From assembly GCA_965214335.1 (NCBI GenBank), contig CBDCBO010000005.1, forward strand, positions 1 through 64,000: 64,000 nt of DNA. Direction: 5' to 3'. A model generated the notes under the pieces. It saw nothing but the letters and a program-made list of their open reading frames with translations, was not told the origin of the DNA and ran no database searches. The DNA comes from Velthaea sp965214335. Its GTDB lineage: Bacteria > Vulcanimicrobiota > Vulcanimicrobiia > Vulcanimicrobiales > Vulcanimicrobiaceae. Positions 27,739-37,072 of the stretch are shown one piece after another (the stretch's first letter is position 1; each line of letters begins with the position of its first letter). The translations under genes were made by a program, and so were the position numbers.

Positions 27739-28758
27739 GCCAGCTAAGGAGCATCAACCGCCAGCGCAGGCCGTGCCTATACGGTTGGGCGCATTGCGAT
27801 CGCGAACCGGGCTCGAGCGCCACACTAAATATCCTTACGACGGAGCCCGGTCAACATCACGCTTTAACGCCAAGTACGACTGCCGACGAAGTTTGGGCGT
27901 GAGGTGGTGCATGAGTGCCGTGAAACCTAGCTTCGACTGCTGCTTGGCAAGTTGCCGTACACGAGCAAGATCAGTCGGCCCGCTTTCCCGGCGCTAAGTC
28001 CGGCGCGTGGTAGTCGTGCTCGCGTTTCCCTTTGTATCTCCCATTTTTGGTGACTATGAAAGTCCCATTGCTCGCGCCGCCGATGCCGATCGCGCTGTAG
28101 CTGTTGAAACCCGACCCAGCAAATATGCTCCATTTGCCTGTTTCGAAGGCATGACTCGCGCAAAGCTGGTGATGCTGAATGACGCGTCAACACTTTCGAT
28201 TTTCAGTGGCGATTCGAATAGCGAAGGATCTGAGATATTCGGTCTTTCCTGCTCGGGAGCCGTTCGTTTCTTCGAGGGTCTACCGAATTGAGCTGATAGT
28301 GCGGCAAGTGAGGGAATCACGATTGGACCGGCCGAGCCTGCTGGACCAAAACCGGCAATCGGCGCGATCGGTCCGCTTGTCCTTTGGATACCTGGTCGAA
28401 CCGGTTGCGAATCGGGATACCGCGCGCGATCGCGAACCTCATTCGGGGCGATAGCATTGTTGTCTGAAAGCTGCATTGCTCGAACGGAGCGTGCGGTACT
28501 GATTTACTCAGCCGCCGCGTTGCGCAAGCGCGTCAGCGGGCGTAAACTGAAACCGCACGGGTTAGATGCTTCACTCCTGATCCCGTGCCGCAGCATGCGT
28601 ACTTGCAGCTAGCGCCCGCGCAACGTCGAGCGAGCGGAGCAGGTCCACGTGACGAGCATCAAGCTAGTCTGAGCAGACGACCATCGAGGATCGCAAGCAC
28701 TTTACGACCGACCCCGCCGACTTTGCACCGCCGCAAAACGTTACGGCTTAGCGGCGTT
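27739..28758. other. low-coding stretch; one uncharacterised minus-strand frame
   Basis: At 28054-28476 (minus) an open frame of 140 codons contains SGPIAPIAGFGPAGSAGPIV and LKIESVDASFSITSFARV. In another minus frame, 28160 down to about 28000, FAGSGFNSYSAIGIGGASNG and TFIVTKNGRYKGK reads like the end of a secreted protein. The two could be parts of one frameshifted gene, but I recognise no family. The remainder shows nothing. Confidence 0.3.
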
Positions 28759-29831
<1,073 letters not shown>

Positions 29832-29856
<25 letters not shown>

Positions 29857-30362
29857 GCCCGAACGGTGTCGATTTTCGTTGCCAGATACGGTAAGAATCC
29901 GCCGCCGATGATAAATGCCTTGCGCAACGGATCGAGTTGGAACGGGATCGGTTGTCCGTTATCGAGCCGGATCGTTTCGGTATCGACATCGATCGCGCCG
30001 CGCTCCGCGGCGGCGAACGTCGCTAACTGCGAAGCATCGATAACAATCGGCACGATGGCATTATTATACGCATTCTCCAAAAAGATGCGGGCGAAGCTGG
30101 GCGCGATGACGGCGCGGAAACCGCGATCGCGTAAGGCCCACGCCGCGTGTTCGCGCGATGAGCCGCAACCAAAATTCTCGCCGGTTACCAAGATCGCGGC
30201 GTCGGGCACGCGCGCGAGTTGTGCGGCTCCGTCGGGCATACCGCTCATGCAGTATTGCCCCATGCCGTCTTCGTCGATACTCGTGAGATGGCGCGCCGGA
30301 ATGATTTGATCGGTATCGATGTTCGGTCGCGCGATCGCTAAGATACGGCCGTCGATGATCAT
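29832..30362 (-). CDS. leuD: 3-isopropylmalate dehydratase small subunit
   Basis: Partners with LeuC to isomerise 2- to 3-isopropylmalate. The 176 residues start at ATG 30362, which overlaps the leuC stop as ATGA. Signature segments: ARPNIDTDQIIPARHL, TGENFGCGSSREHAAWALRD and NAYNNAIVPIVI. The upstream open frame to 30737 is a shadow of leuC. Length is that of the short bacterial type. Confidence 0.94.
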
Positions 30363-31694
30363 GCCGGCACCGCTTCGCGAACGTCGACTTCGACGGGTGA
30401 ACCGATACGTCCCAAGATCGCGCTGGCGGCGACGACAACCGGCGAGGCGAGGTGCACGCGTCCGCCGTCGCCCATGCGGCCGGGGAAATTGCGGTTCGTC
30501 GAGGAGATGCAACGCGCACCCGGCGCCAGCACGCCCATCGACATGCCCAGGCACGGACCGCACGACGAGTGCGTCCACAGCGCGCCGGCATCTTGAAAAA
30601 TGTCGTGCAAGCCTTCGCGCTCGGCCTGGCGGCGCACGGCTTGTGAGCCCGGCGTGACGATCGTCGGCACGCTGACTCTGTGGCCGCGCAGCACCGCCGC
30701 CGCGGCTCGTAAATCCGAGATGCGCGCGTTCGTGCACGAACCGATAAAGGCTTGATCGATGGCGATGCTGGTCATCATTTGACCCGGCGTGAGATCCATG
30801 TACGCCAGCGACGCGGGCGACGCGTCGGCGGGAACGCGACCGTCGACCGGCGCCGATTCACCGGGGTTGATGCCCCACGAGACGGTCGGCCGGATCGCGC
30901 TGCCGTCTATGCTGACCGTCGCAGCGTAAACAGCGTCAGCATCGGCGCGCTCGGCGCGATAGCCGAACGGCGCGAGCGGCGTTGCGGCAATATAGGTAAA
31001 CGTAGTTTCGTCCGCTTCGATGATTCCGCTCGTCGCACCGGACTCGATCGCCATGTTACACAGCGTCATGCGCTGTTCCATGTTCAACGCGCGAATCGCG
31101 GAGCCGGTGTATTCGAGCACGTAGCCGGTACCGCCGCGGAAGCCGATGGTCGCGATCACCGCGAGCGCCAAATCTTTGGCCGTTGCACCGCTTTCGAGCG
31201 CGCCGGTAACTTCTACCCGCATGACTTTGGGCCGCTGCAAAATCAAGCATCCGGCAAGCATCGCGCCGGCTTGAGCCGTCGTGCCGATGCCGAGAGCGAA
31301 CGCGCCGAACTGCACCTAACGTGCAGGTGTGGCTATCGCCGCAGCACACCGTCATGCCGGGCGTGACGTAGCCGCGTTCGGGCACGATGACATGGCAAAT
31401 ACCGTTGTCGCCGATATCGTGCATCGTGATGCCCTGACGCTTGGCCCAACGGCGCACGACTTGGGCTTGAATTGCGGTCGCCGTGTCTTTGGCCGGCGAC
31501 ACATGGTCGTTCATCGCGACGATGCGGCGCTTATCGTACAGCCGATCGCCGAACTCTTTTTCGATCGCGATCGCGCCCTGCGGGGTGGTGATTTCGTGCG
31601 CCACGACGAGATCCATGAAGACGAGCGCGTTGCCGCCGGCGAGTTCCTCAACGACGTGGGCGTCGAAGACTTTATCAAATAGCGACCGATTCAC
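30359..31694 (-). CDS. leuC: 3-isopropylmalate dehydratase large subunit, one frameshift
   Basis: [4Fe-4S] aconitase-family enzyme. GTG at 31694, 6 bases after a good AGGAGG, gives NRSLFDKVFDAHVVEELAGG and VCCGDSHTCTLGA. Near 31303, one extra base in GGTGCAGTTCGGC shifts the frame; the rest continues FGAFALGIGTTAQAGAMLAG, GSCTNARISDLRAAA (cluster Cys) and SSCGPCLGMSMGVL (two cluster Cys) to the end. All expected motifs are present in the two frames, so only this single base keeps the gene from being normal. An otherwise complete leucine operon makes an assembly error likely. Confidence 0.88.
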
Positions 31695-32871
31695 GTGAGC
31701 CTCCTAAGACTTGAGCGGCGATAGCGATCAGATCGTTATCGGTGACGATCGTGCGGCTCTGCGAGAAGTCGATGACCGCCGCGGCAAACGCGCGCTCTTC
31801 GCTTTCATCGATCGGGCAGCCAATTTCTCGCGCCCGGGTGACGATCGCGTGCCGGCCGGAGTTGCGGCTAATCGTTAACAGCGTTGTCGCGCCGACGATC
31901 GCGGCATCGAGAATTTCGTACGTGCGCCGGTCTTTGAGCACGCCGTCTTGGTGAATGCCCGCTTCGTGCGCGAACGCGTTGGCACCAACGATGGCTTTAT
32001 TCTTTTGGACCGGCATGCGGGTCGACTCCGCGACGGCGTGCGAGAGATCGGCCAGCCGTTCGAGCACCACGCCCGAGGTAAACGGCAACACATCGCGCCG
32101 CACGTAAAACGCGGCCACGATTTCTTCGAGCGCGCAGTTGCCAGCGCGCTCGCCGATCCCGTTGATCGTACACTCGACCTGGCGCGCTCCGGCTTTCACG
32201 GCGGCGAGCGCATTGGCGGTCGCGAGTCCGAGATCGTTGTGCGTGTGCACGCTGATGACGGCTTGCTCGATGCCCGGCGTCCGCTCGCGAATTGTTGCGA
32301 TCGCCGCGGTCATATCGTCCGGCGTGGCGTAGCCCACGGTGTCGGGAAAATTCACCGTACGTGCGCCGGCGCGGATCGCGGCGGCGAAAACTTCGGCCAC
32401 GAAGTCGAGGTCGCTGCGCGAGCCGTCCTCGGCCGAGAATTCGACGTCGTCGGTAAAACGCCGCGCAAAGCGCACCGCTTCCGAAACGCGTTCGAGCGCC
32501 GCCTCGCGCGTCATCCGCAGCTTCTTTGACAGATGCAAATCGGAGGTTGCCAAAACGACATGGATGCGCGGCGCCGCGGCATCTTCGAGCGCCGCTGCGG
32601 CGGCTTCGATGTCGGTGTACGTGCAGCGCGCAACCGCGGCGATGCGGGTGCTGCGCACGTGCTTCGCAATCGCGGCAACGCTCGCGGCGGTGAGCGCCGA
32701 CGCCGCCGGAAAGCCGGCTTCGATGCAGTCGACGCGCGCGTCGGCCAGCATCTCGGCGATGCGCAGCCGGTCGGCGAGCGTCATCGTCGCGCCCGGCGAT
32801 TGTTCGCCGTCGCGTAAGGTCGTATCGAAAATCGCAACCGGTTCGGGCACCGCTGCTTCGAGCGCGGCCAC
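31675..32871 (-). CDS. leuA: 2-isopropylmalate synthase, short form without regulatory domain
   Basis: Condenses acetyl-CoA with 2-ketoisovalerate. The TIM barrel is complete: AIFDTTLRDGEQSPGATMTL, HTHNDLGLATANALAAVKAG (metal histidines) and CTINGIGERAGNCALEEIVA. The product is 398 aa and ends soon after the subdomain linker, so the roughly 120-residue C-terminal LeuA domain that binds leucine in standard IPMS is absent. Homocitrate or citramalate synthase activity is a possible alternative for this short type, but the setting in a leu operon supports IPMS. The stop overlaps the leuC start by 20 bp. Confidence 0.9.
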   Translation of the reverse strand: MAALEAAVPEPVAIFDTTLRDGEQSPGATMTLADRLRIAEMLADARVDCIEAGFPAASALTAASVAAIAKHVRSTRIAAVARCTYTDIEAAAAALEDAAAPRIHVVLATSDLHLSKKLRMTREAALERVSEAVRFARRFTDDVEFSAEDGSRSDLDFVAEVFAAAIRAGARTVNFPDTVGYATPDDMTAAIATIRERTPGIEQAVISVHTHNDLGLATANALAAVKAGARQVECTINGIGERAGNCALEEIVAAFYVRRDVLPFTSGVVLERLADLSHAVAESTRMPVQKNKAIVGANAFAHEAGIHQDGVLKDRRTYEILDAAIVGATTLLTISRNSGRHAIVTRAREIGCPIDESEERAFAAAVIDFSQSRTIVTDNDLIAIAAQVLGGSRESVAI

Positions 32872-33875
32872 TACTTGGCCGCCGCCGGTTCGCGCAGCCA
32901 GGGCATCAAACCGCGCAAGCGTTTCCCGACGGCTTCAATCGGATGCCGTGCGGCTTTTTCGCGGTAGGCGTTAAAGGACGGCTTGCCGGCCGCGTGTTCG
33001 GCTACCCACTGCTGCGCGAACTGGCCGCTCTGAATCTCGGTGAGAATCGTCTTCATGACGGCGCGCGTTTCGGCCGTAACGATACGCGGACCGCGCGTGT
33101 AGTCGCCGTATTTCGCGGTGTTGCTGATCGCGCCGCGCATGCCTTCGATACCCCGCTCGTACATCAGATCGATGATGAGCTTCATCTCGTGCAAAACCTC
33201 GAAGTAGGCCATCTCGGGCGCGTAACCGGCTTCGGTAAGCGTGTCGAATCCGGCCGTGATGAGTTCCGATACGCCGCCGCAGAGAACCGCTTGCTCGCCG
33301 AAGAGATCCGTCTCAGTTTCTTCTTTAAAGCTGGTTTCGAGCACGCCGGCGCGGCCGGCGCCGATGCCCGACGCGTAGGCAAACCCCAATTCGCGAGCCT
33401 TGCCCGACGGGTTTTGATGCACGGCGACGAGCGCCGGAACACCGCGGCCGGCTTCGTATTCGCTGCGCACTAGACGGCCGGGGCCTTTGGGGGCGACCAT
33501 GAACACGTCGTTGCCGGGCGGCGCGACGATGGTGCCGAAATGGATGGCAAAGCCGTGGGCAAAAACCAGTGCCGCCGACGGCTTGAGGACGCCGGCGATC
33601 TCACGCATATACGTCGCCGGCTGTTCTTCGTCGGGGATGAGCAGCATGACGAGGTCGCCGGCGGCCGCCGCGGCCGCAATGTCGGCCACGTTGACGCCGT
33701 CACGCCGAGCCTCTTCGCGCTTCGCCGAACCTGGCCGCAGGCCGACGACAACGTCCTGGCCCGAATCGCGCAGATTGAGGGCGTGAGCCCGCCCTTGGCT
33801 GCCGTAACCGATGATCGCAATCGTCTTGCCGTCGAGCGCGCGGCGATCGATGTCGGCGTCGTAATAGGCTTGCAT
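32871..33875 (-). CDS. ilvC: ketol-acid reductoisomerase, class I
   Basis: Converts acetolactate to 2,3-dihydroxyisovalerate with NAD(P)H and Mg. The 334-residue protein begins with YYDADIDRRALDGKTIAIIG and the Rossmann motif GYGSQGRAHALNLRDSG. The knotted C-terminal domain carries the metal ligands in FGEQAVLCGGVSELI and the later Glu/Ser region (AYFEVLHEMKLIIDLMYERG). The loop after NLRDSG (VVGLRPGSAK) has the Arg/Ser pair usually linked to NADPH use. First structural gene of the operon; downstream of a terminator and leader peptide. No ilvBN or ilvD is in the window. Confidence 0.96.
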   Translation of the reverse strand: MQAYYDADIDRRALDGKTIAIIGYGSQGRAHALNLRDSGQDVVVGLRPGSAKREEARRDGVNVADIAAAAAAGDLVMLLIPDEEQPATYMREIAGVLKPSAALVFAHGFAIHFGTIVAPPGNDVFMVAPKGPGRLVRSEYEAGRGVPALVAVHQNPSGKARELGFAYASGIGAGRAGVLETSFKEETETDLFGEQAVLCGGVSELITAGFDTLTEAGYAPEMAYFEVLHEMKLIIDLMYERGIEGMRGAISNTAKYGDYTRGPRIVTAETRAVMKTILTEIQSGQFAQQWVAEHAAGKPSFNAYREKAARHPIEAVGKRLRGLMPWLREPAAAK

Positions 33876-33878
33876 CGA

Positions 33879-33950
33879 TTACACCGGCTCCGGCGAGTCG
33901 GTTGCGACGCATATCGCGGCGCTGAGTTGAGGACGGATCTGGGATTCCAC
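33879..33950 (-). CDS. candidate 23-codon ORF directly before ilvC
   Basis: GTG at 33950 is preceded by TAGGAGC with good spacing, and the 23-residue product (ESQIRPQLSAAICVATDSPE...) ends three bases before the ilvC ATG. The ilvC Shine-Dalgarno (CCGGAGCC) is inside it. Ribosomes finishing this ORF could reinitiate at ilvC, so it may couple translation. Its sequence has no resemblance to the leucine leader. It is equally possible that it is chance. Confidence 0.3.
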   Translation of the reverse strand: MESQIRPQLSAAICVATDSPEPV

Positions 33951-33966
33951 GGCAGCTCCTAGCAAG

Positions 33967-33994
33967 AAAAAACCCCTCACCACAGGGCGAAGGG
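33967..33994 (-). terminator. intrinsic terminator in the ilv-leu leader (attenuator)
   Basis: On the minus strand CCCTTCGCC (33994-33986), loop CTGT, GGTGAGGGG (33981-33973) forms a 9-bp stem including two G-U pairs, followed at once by six T (33972-33967). It lies 92 bp upstream of the ilvC start and downstream of the leucine-rich leader, so it must be read through for operon expression. Leader-controlled attenuation is inferred from this arrangement. Confidence 0.75.
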
Positions 33995-34027
33995 CTTGAA
34001 GTGTGCGATTCGGATTCGTTTCTCGCG

Positions 34028-34105
34028 CTACGTCAAAGCCACTCGCCGCTCCGCAAGGAGCGCAAGAAGGCCAAGAAGCTCGATACCACGGCGAACGGCG
34101 GACAT
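34028..34105 (-). CDS. leucine-rich leader peptide of the ilvC-leuACDB operon
   Basis: A 25-codon ORF with seven leucines, one isoleucine and two valines; the stretch IELLGLLALLAERRVAL has three consecutive Leu-Leu pairs. It ends 34 bases before the terminator. Within its leucine codons a self-complementary CGCTCC-TTGC-GGAGCG (34062-34047) makes a 6-bp hairpin, as in region 1:2 of classical attenuators. An in-frame GTG at 34123 would add VVVIDN, also branched-chain rich. No clear Shine-Dalgarno precedes the ATG; a promoter at 34143-34113 would put the transcript start very near it, suggesting leaderless translation. Confidence 0.6.
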   Translation of the reverse strand: MSAVRRGIELLGLLALLAERRVALT

Positions 34106-34112
34106 GTTGTCA

Positions 34113-34143
34113 ATTACTACCACGACCCACGCGTAAGCGTCAA
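34113..34143 (-). promoter_or_regulatory. candidate ilv-leu operon promoter
   Basis: TTGACG (34143-34138) and TAGTAA(T) (34119-34113) with an 18-base spacer, read leftward. The -10 is poor, and a TTGACA slightly downstream (34112-34107) is an alternative -35 but would place the start inside the leader ORF and destroy it. Confidence 0.35.
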
Positions 34144-34348
34144 GCGCAGACAAAGGCCGCTAGCCCGAGTCTTAACCGACCCATTCGTTGGTCCGTCGCT
34201 TGGGTAAAAACGCGACGCTGCAAAGGCGCGCCGGCCTCGCTTGTGGGCCGGGCGCGTTGCGTGACATTCGTTTCGCTTGGTCCGCCGGGAAACTCAAGAA
34301 CTCCGTCGACCCGCCGATGCCCTATACGGAAAGCGAGACGCGAGGGGT

Positions 34349-35369
34349 ATGCAGGACCTCGGCGACGGCGAGCTCGACTCGCTTTTGCGCAGCACGAGTC
34401 GATCGGAACGGTCGCGGCATTCTGCTGCGGCGATCGTTATGGTCGCGGCGATGCTGGCGACAACGGTGTTCGCGATCCGGCATGGCCACGATGCCTGGCC
34501 GATCGTGTTACCGTTCATTCCGATCGTCGCCACGCTCTAGACGATCTTCGAATTTCTCACCGCCTTTTTGCTGTTCGCCCAATTCGTAATAACGGGCTGC
34601 GTTTCGTTTGCGGTTTTCGGTGCCAGCTTCGGATTGATGGGACTTCTCACCGTCCCGTATCTGTTGCTGTTTCCGCAGTTGTTCGTTCCGGCGTCGAACG
34701 TCGGAGCGCATCGATCTCGACCTTGTCGATTTCGAGCTTCGCAATCAGATTCGCTCGGTGACGTCGTTGCTCGCGCCACAGTTCGATGTTAAAGGCGTCG
34801 CGCTGGCAACCGACGTCGATGCGTCGGTTCCCCTTATCTGCCACGGTGATCCCGGGCGCATCCGTCAGATTCTCATTAATTTAGTCCGAAACGCGTTAAA
34901 ATTCACCGACCGCGACGCACCGGCGCGCGAAATGGAGGAAGGCCAGGCGGCACCGAGCAGCCGGCCCGAGAACGTTTTGCTCGCCGAAGACAACGCGGTA
35001 AATGCGCTACTCGCGATCGAACAGTTCAAGCGGCTGGGCTTCACGCTCAAGGTGGTGGCCGATGGCCGAGCCGCCGTCGAAGCGGTCGCCGGCGAACGCT
35101 TCAATCTCATTTTCATGGACTGTCACATGCCGGTCATGGACGGCTTCGAGGCGACACGCCGCATTCGAGCGCTCGTGTCCGAACGTCAGTGGCGTATCCC
35201 GATCGTGGCTATGACCGCCGATGCGTGGGTTGAAGATCGCAAGACGTGCCTAGCGGCGGGCATGGATGACTCCGTTTCAAAACCGGTGAGCCTCGCCGAT
35301 CTCAAAACGGTGATCGAGCGTTGGATGCCCAGTGCAATCGACATTGCGGCGCGGGCCGCACACGGCTAG
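34349..35369 (+). pseudogene. MASE4 hybrid histidine kinase, decayed; receiver domain intact
   Basis: Starts with a membrane sensor: ATTVFAIRHGHDAWPIVLPF, then after an in-frame TAG (34538-34540) TIFEFLTAFLLFAQF and LTVPYLLLFPQLFVP, a MASE4-like set of helices. A shift near 34700 leads to the kinase remnants LVDFELRNQIRSVTSLLAPQ and GDPGRIRQILINLVRNALKF (N-box), but the DHp histidine and the G-boxes are deleted. From about 34960 a full receiver follows: VLLAEDNAVN, IFMDCHMPVMDGFEATRRIR (phospho-Asp), VAMTADAW and DSVSKPVSLADL. The open 34758-35369 frame could still make a receiver-only product. Confidence 0.7.
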
Positions 35370-35498
35370 CGACGCGGATTCGTCGCGAGTCCAAAGACCT
35401 GCGTTGTGAAGGCGCGGGATACCGTCGAAAATCCGGCGCGCCACGTACACTGGGCAACATCCCCTGCGCCGCGCGGCTCGACACTTTGGAGACTTCCG

Positions 35499-35858
35499 AT
35501 GTCCAATATCTACGAACTCATCGCGCAATTCCGGCGCGCCGGAGCCTTTATCGAACTGGGCGGCGGCGACCGGGTGCGCTTCAAGCCGGGCCTCACGCCG
35601 CTGCCGCCGGGCTTGCTCGACGAGCTCAAGGCGCGCAAAGCCGAAGTCATCGCGGCGCTGTCCACAGCGCGCGTGCCGGCGCGGCGCGAAGATTTCGTAG
35701 CCGTTTGCCCGGAGTTCGTTGGTTCACGCACGATCTTGCGCCACCCCGGTTTCGCCTGTGGCCGGTGCGGCAACCGCTACGATTCGCATGCCGAAGCCGG
35801 CAAAAAGTCGGCCGCCCCTGAAGTTCTCGAGTTTTTAGCCGGCCTGCTGCGCAAATAG
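35499..35858 (+). CDS. small protein with TubC_N-like docking domain and CxxC knuckle
   Basis: 119 residues. Positions 1-54 (NIYELIAQFRRAGAFIELGG, FKPGLTPLPPGLLDELKARK, AEVIAAL) match the pattern of TubC N-terminal docking domains, which in megasynthases mediate protein-protein contacts and in short proteins have unknown roles. The C-terminal half has PGFACGRCGNRYDSHAEAG, a possible half zinc-ribbon. The ATG at 35499 starts at the domain boundary. It ends 24 bp into the convergent M20 gene. No NRPS/PKS genes are nearby. Confidence 0.6.
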   Translation: MSNIYELIAQFRRAGAFIELGGGDRVRFKPGLTPLPPGLLDELKARKAEVIAALSTARVPARREDFVAVCPEFVGSRTILRHPGFACGRCGNRYDSHAEAGKKSAAPEVLEFLAGLLRK

Positions 35859-37049
35859 CGGCGCCGCGCCGGGTGTTACGCCGGCGAGCGCGATCAGCAC
35901 CTCGTGGCCGACCAGCAGCGCATCTTCGTCGATATCGAAGCGCGCGTTGTGGTTGGGAAAAGCGGTGGCATCGCCGCTGCGCGTGCCGACCAAAAAGTAG
36001 CCGCCGGGCCGCTCGGCGTGCATGAACGACATGTCTTCCGCCATCATGATGACATCGTGTTCCACGACATTGGCCGGCCCGAGCACCGCCCGGCCGGCGG
36101 CCCGAATCGCATCGCTCATGACGGGTTCGTTAACCGTCATTGGATAGGTATAGCGGTACGTAAAGCGGAGTTCCACGCGCAGTGCTTGACACAGTCCGTC
36201 GACGATGCGCTCGATGCGTTCGGGCATCGTCCGCCGGATCTCCGGATCGAAACAGCGTACGGTTCCGCGCAGCGTGACCACATCCGGGATGACGTTGAAG
36301 GTCGTCCCGCCTTGCACGGCGCCAACGGTGACGACGACGGGATCCTTCGGCGCCACTTCGCGGCTGACGATCGTTTGCAGGACGGTGATGACGTGAGCGG
36401 CTGCGACGACCGGATCGCGAGCGCTCTGCGGCATCGCACCATGGCCGCCCTGGCCCACGATCTCGATCGTGAAGCGATCCGACGACGGCAGAAACGGTCC
36501 ATCGCGGACCCCGATCTTGCCCGCGTCGAGCCCGCTATAGAGATGGAGGGCGAACACCCGGTCGACGTGCGGATCCTCGAGTGCGCCGTCCTCGATCATG
36601 AGCCGATTGCCGGCACTGCCTTCTTCGCCCGGCTGAAAACAGAACACGATCGTGCCGGGTACTTCTTCACGCCGGCGCGCCAGCGTCTGCGCCGCCCCGA
36701 GCAGAATGCTGACGTGCCCGTCATGTCCGCAAGCGTGCATCACGCCGGGGTTCTGCGACCGGTACGGCGCACTGCCGGCTTCATCGATCGGCAAGGCGTC
36801 CATATCGGCCCGCAACAGCGTAACGGGGCCGGGCTTACCGCCGACCAGCGTCGCCAGAATACCCGTTTCTCCGACGCCCGTGCGGATCCGATCGAGGCCC
36901 AGCGGCCGGAGTTGCTCGAGCACGTAGCGCGCCGTTTCAAACTCGAGCATCGAAAGCTCGGGATGGGCGTGGAGATGGCGACGCATGGCGACGAGTCGAT
37001 CTTTCACCAGTCGCTGCGTTAGCCGCGGCATTTCCCGAGCCCGCTGCAT
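35835..37049 (-). CDS. M20D family amidohydrolase/peptidase (hippurate hydrolase-like)
   Basis: Zinc-dependent hydrolase of N-acyl or peptide bonds. 404 aa with RRHLHAHPELSMLEFETARY, LLRADMDALPIDE (metal Asp region), MHACGHDGHVSILLGAA, FCFQPGEEGSAGNRLMIEDG and the lid-domain GQGGHGAMPQSARDPVVAA. NHNARFDIDEDALLVG near the end carries the last conserved His. The family includes hippurate, indole-acetyl-amino-acid and N-acetyl-diaminopimelate hydrolases; the substrate cannot be chosen here. Divergent from the LLM monooxygenase gene with about 24 bp between starts. Confidence 0.9.
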   Translation of the reverse strand: MQRAREMPRLTQRLVKDRLVAMRRHLHAHPELSMLEFETARYVLEQLRPLGLDRIRTGVGETGILATLVGGKPGPVTLLRADMDALPIDEAGSAPYRSQNPGVMHACGHDGHVSILLGAAQTLARRREEVPGTIVFCFQPGEEGSAGNRLMIEDGALEDPHVDRVFALHLYSGLDAGKIGVRDGPFLPSSDRFTIEIVGQGGHGAMPQSARDPVVAAAHVITVLQTIVSREVAPKDPVVVTVGAVQGGTTFNVIPDVVTLRGTVRCFDPEIRRTMPERIERIVDGLCQALRVELRFTYRYTYPMTVNEPVMSDAIRAAGRAVLGPANVVEHDVIMMAEDMSFMHAERPGGYFLVGTRSGDATAFPNHNARFDIDEDALLVGHEVLIALAGVTPGAAPLFAQQAG

Positions 37050-37072
37050 CCTTATGGCCCGCTATCGGCGTC

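Noticed and set aside
34107..34112. Perfect TTGACA near the leader peptide start
   Set aside because: No acceptable -10 at 16-18 bases, and use of it would start the transcript inside the leucine leader; the weaker pair upstream was preferred, though not firmly.
35904..37022. 372-codon open frame on the plus strand across the M20 peptidase gene
   Set aside because: Antisense shadow; the minus-strand protein has every M20 motif.
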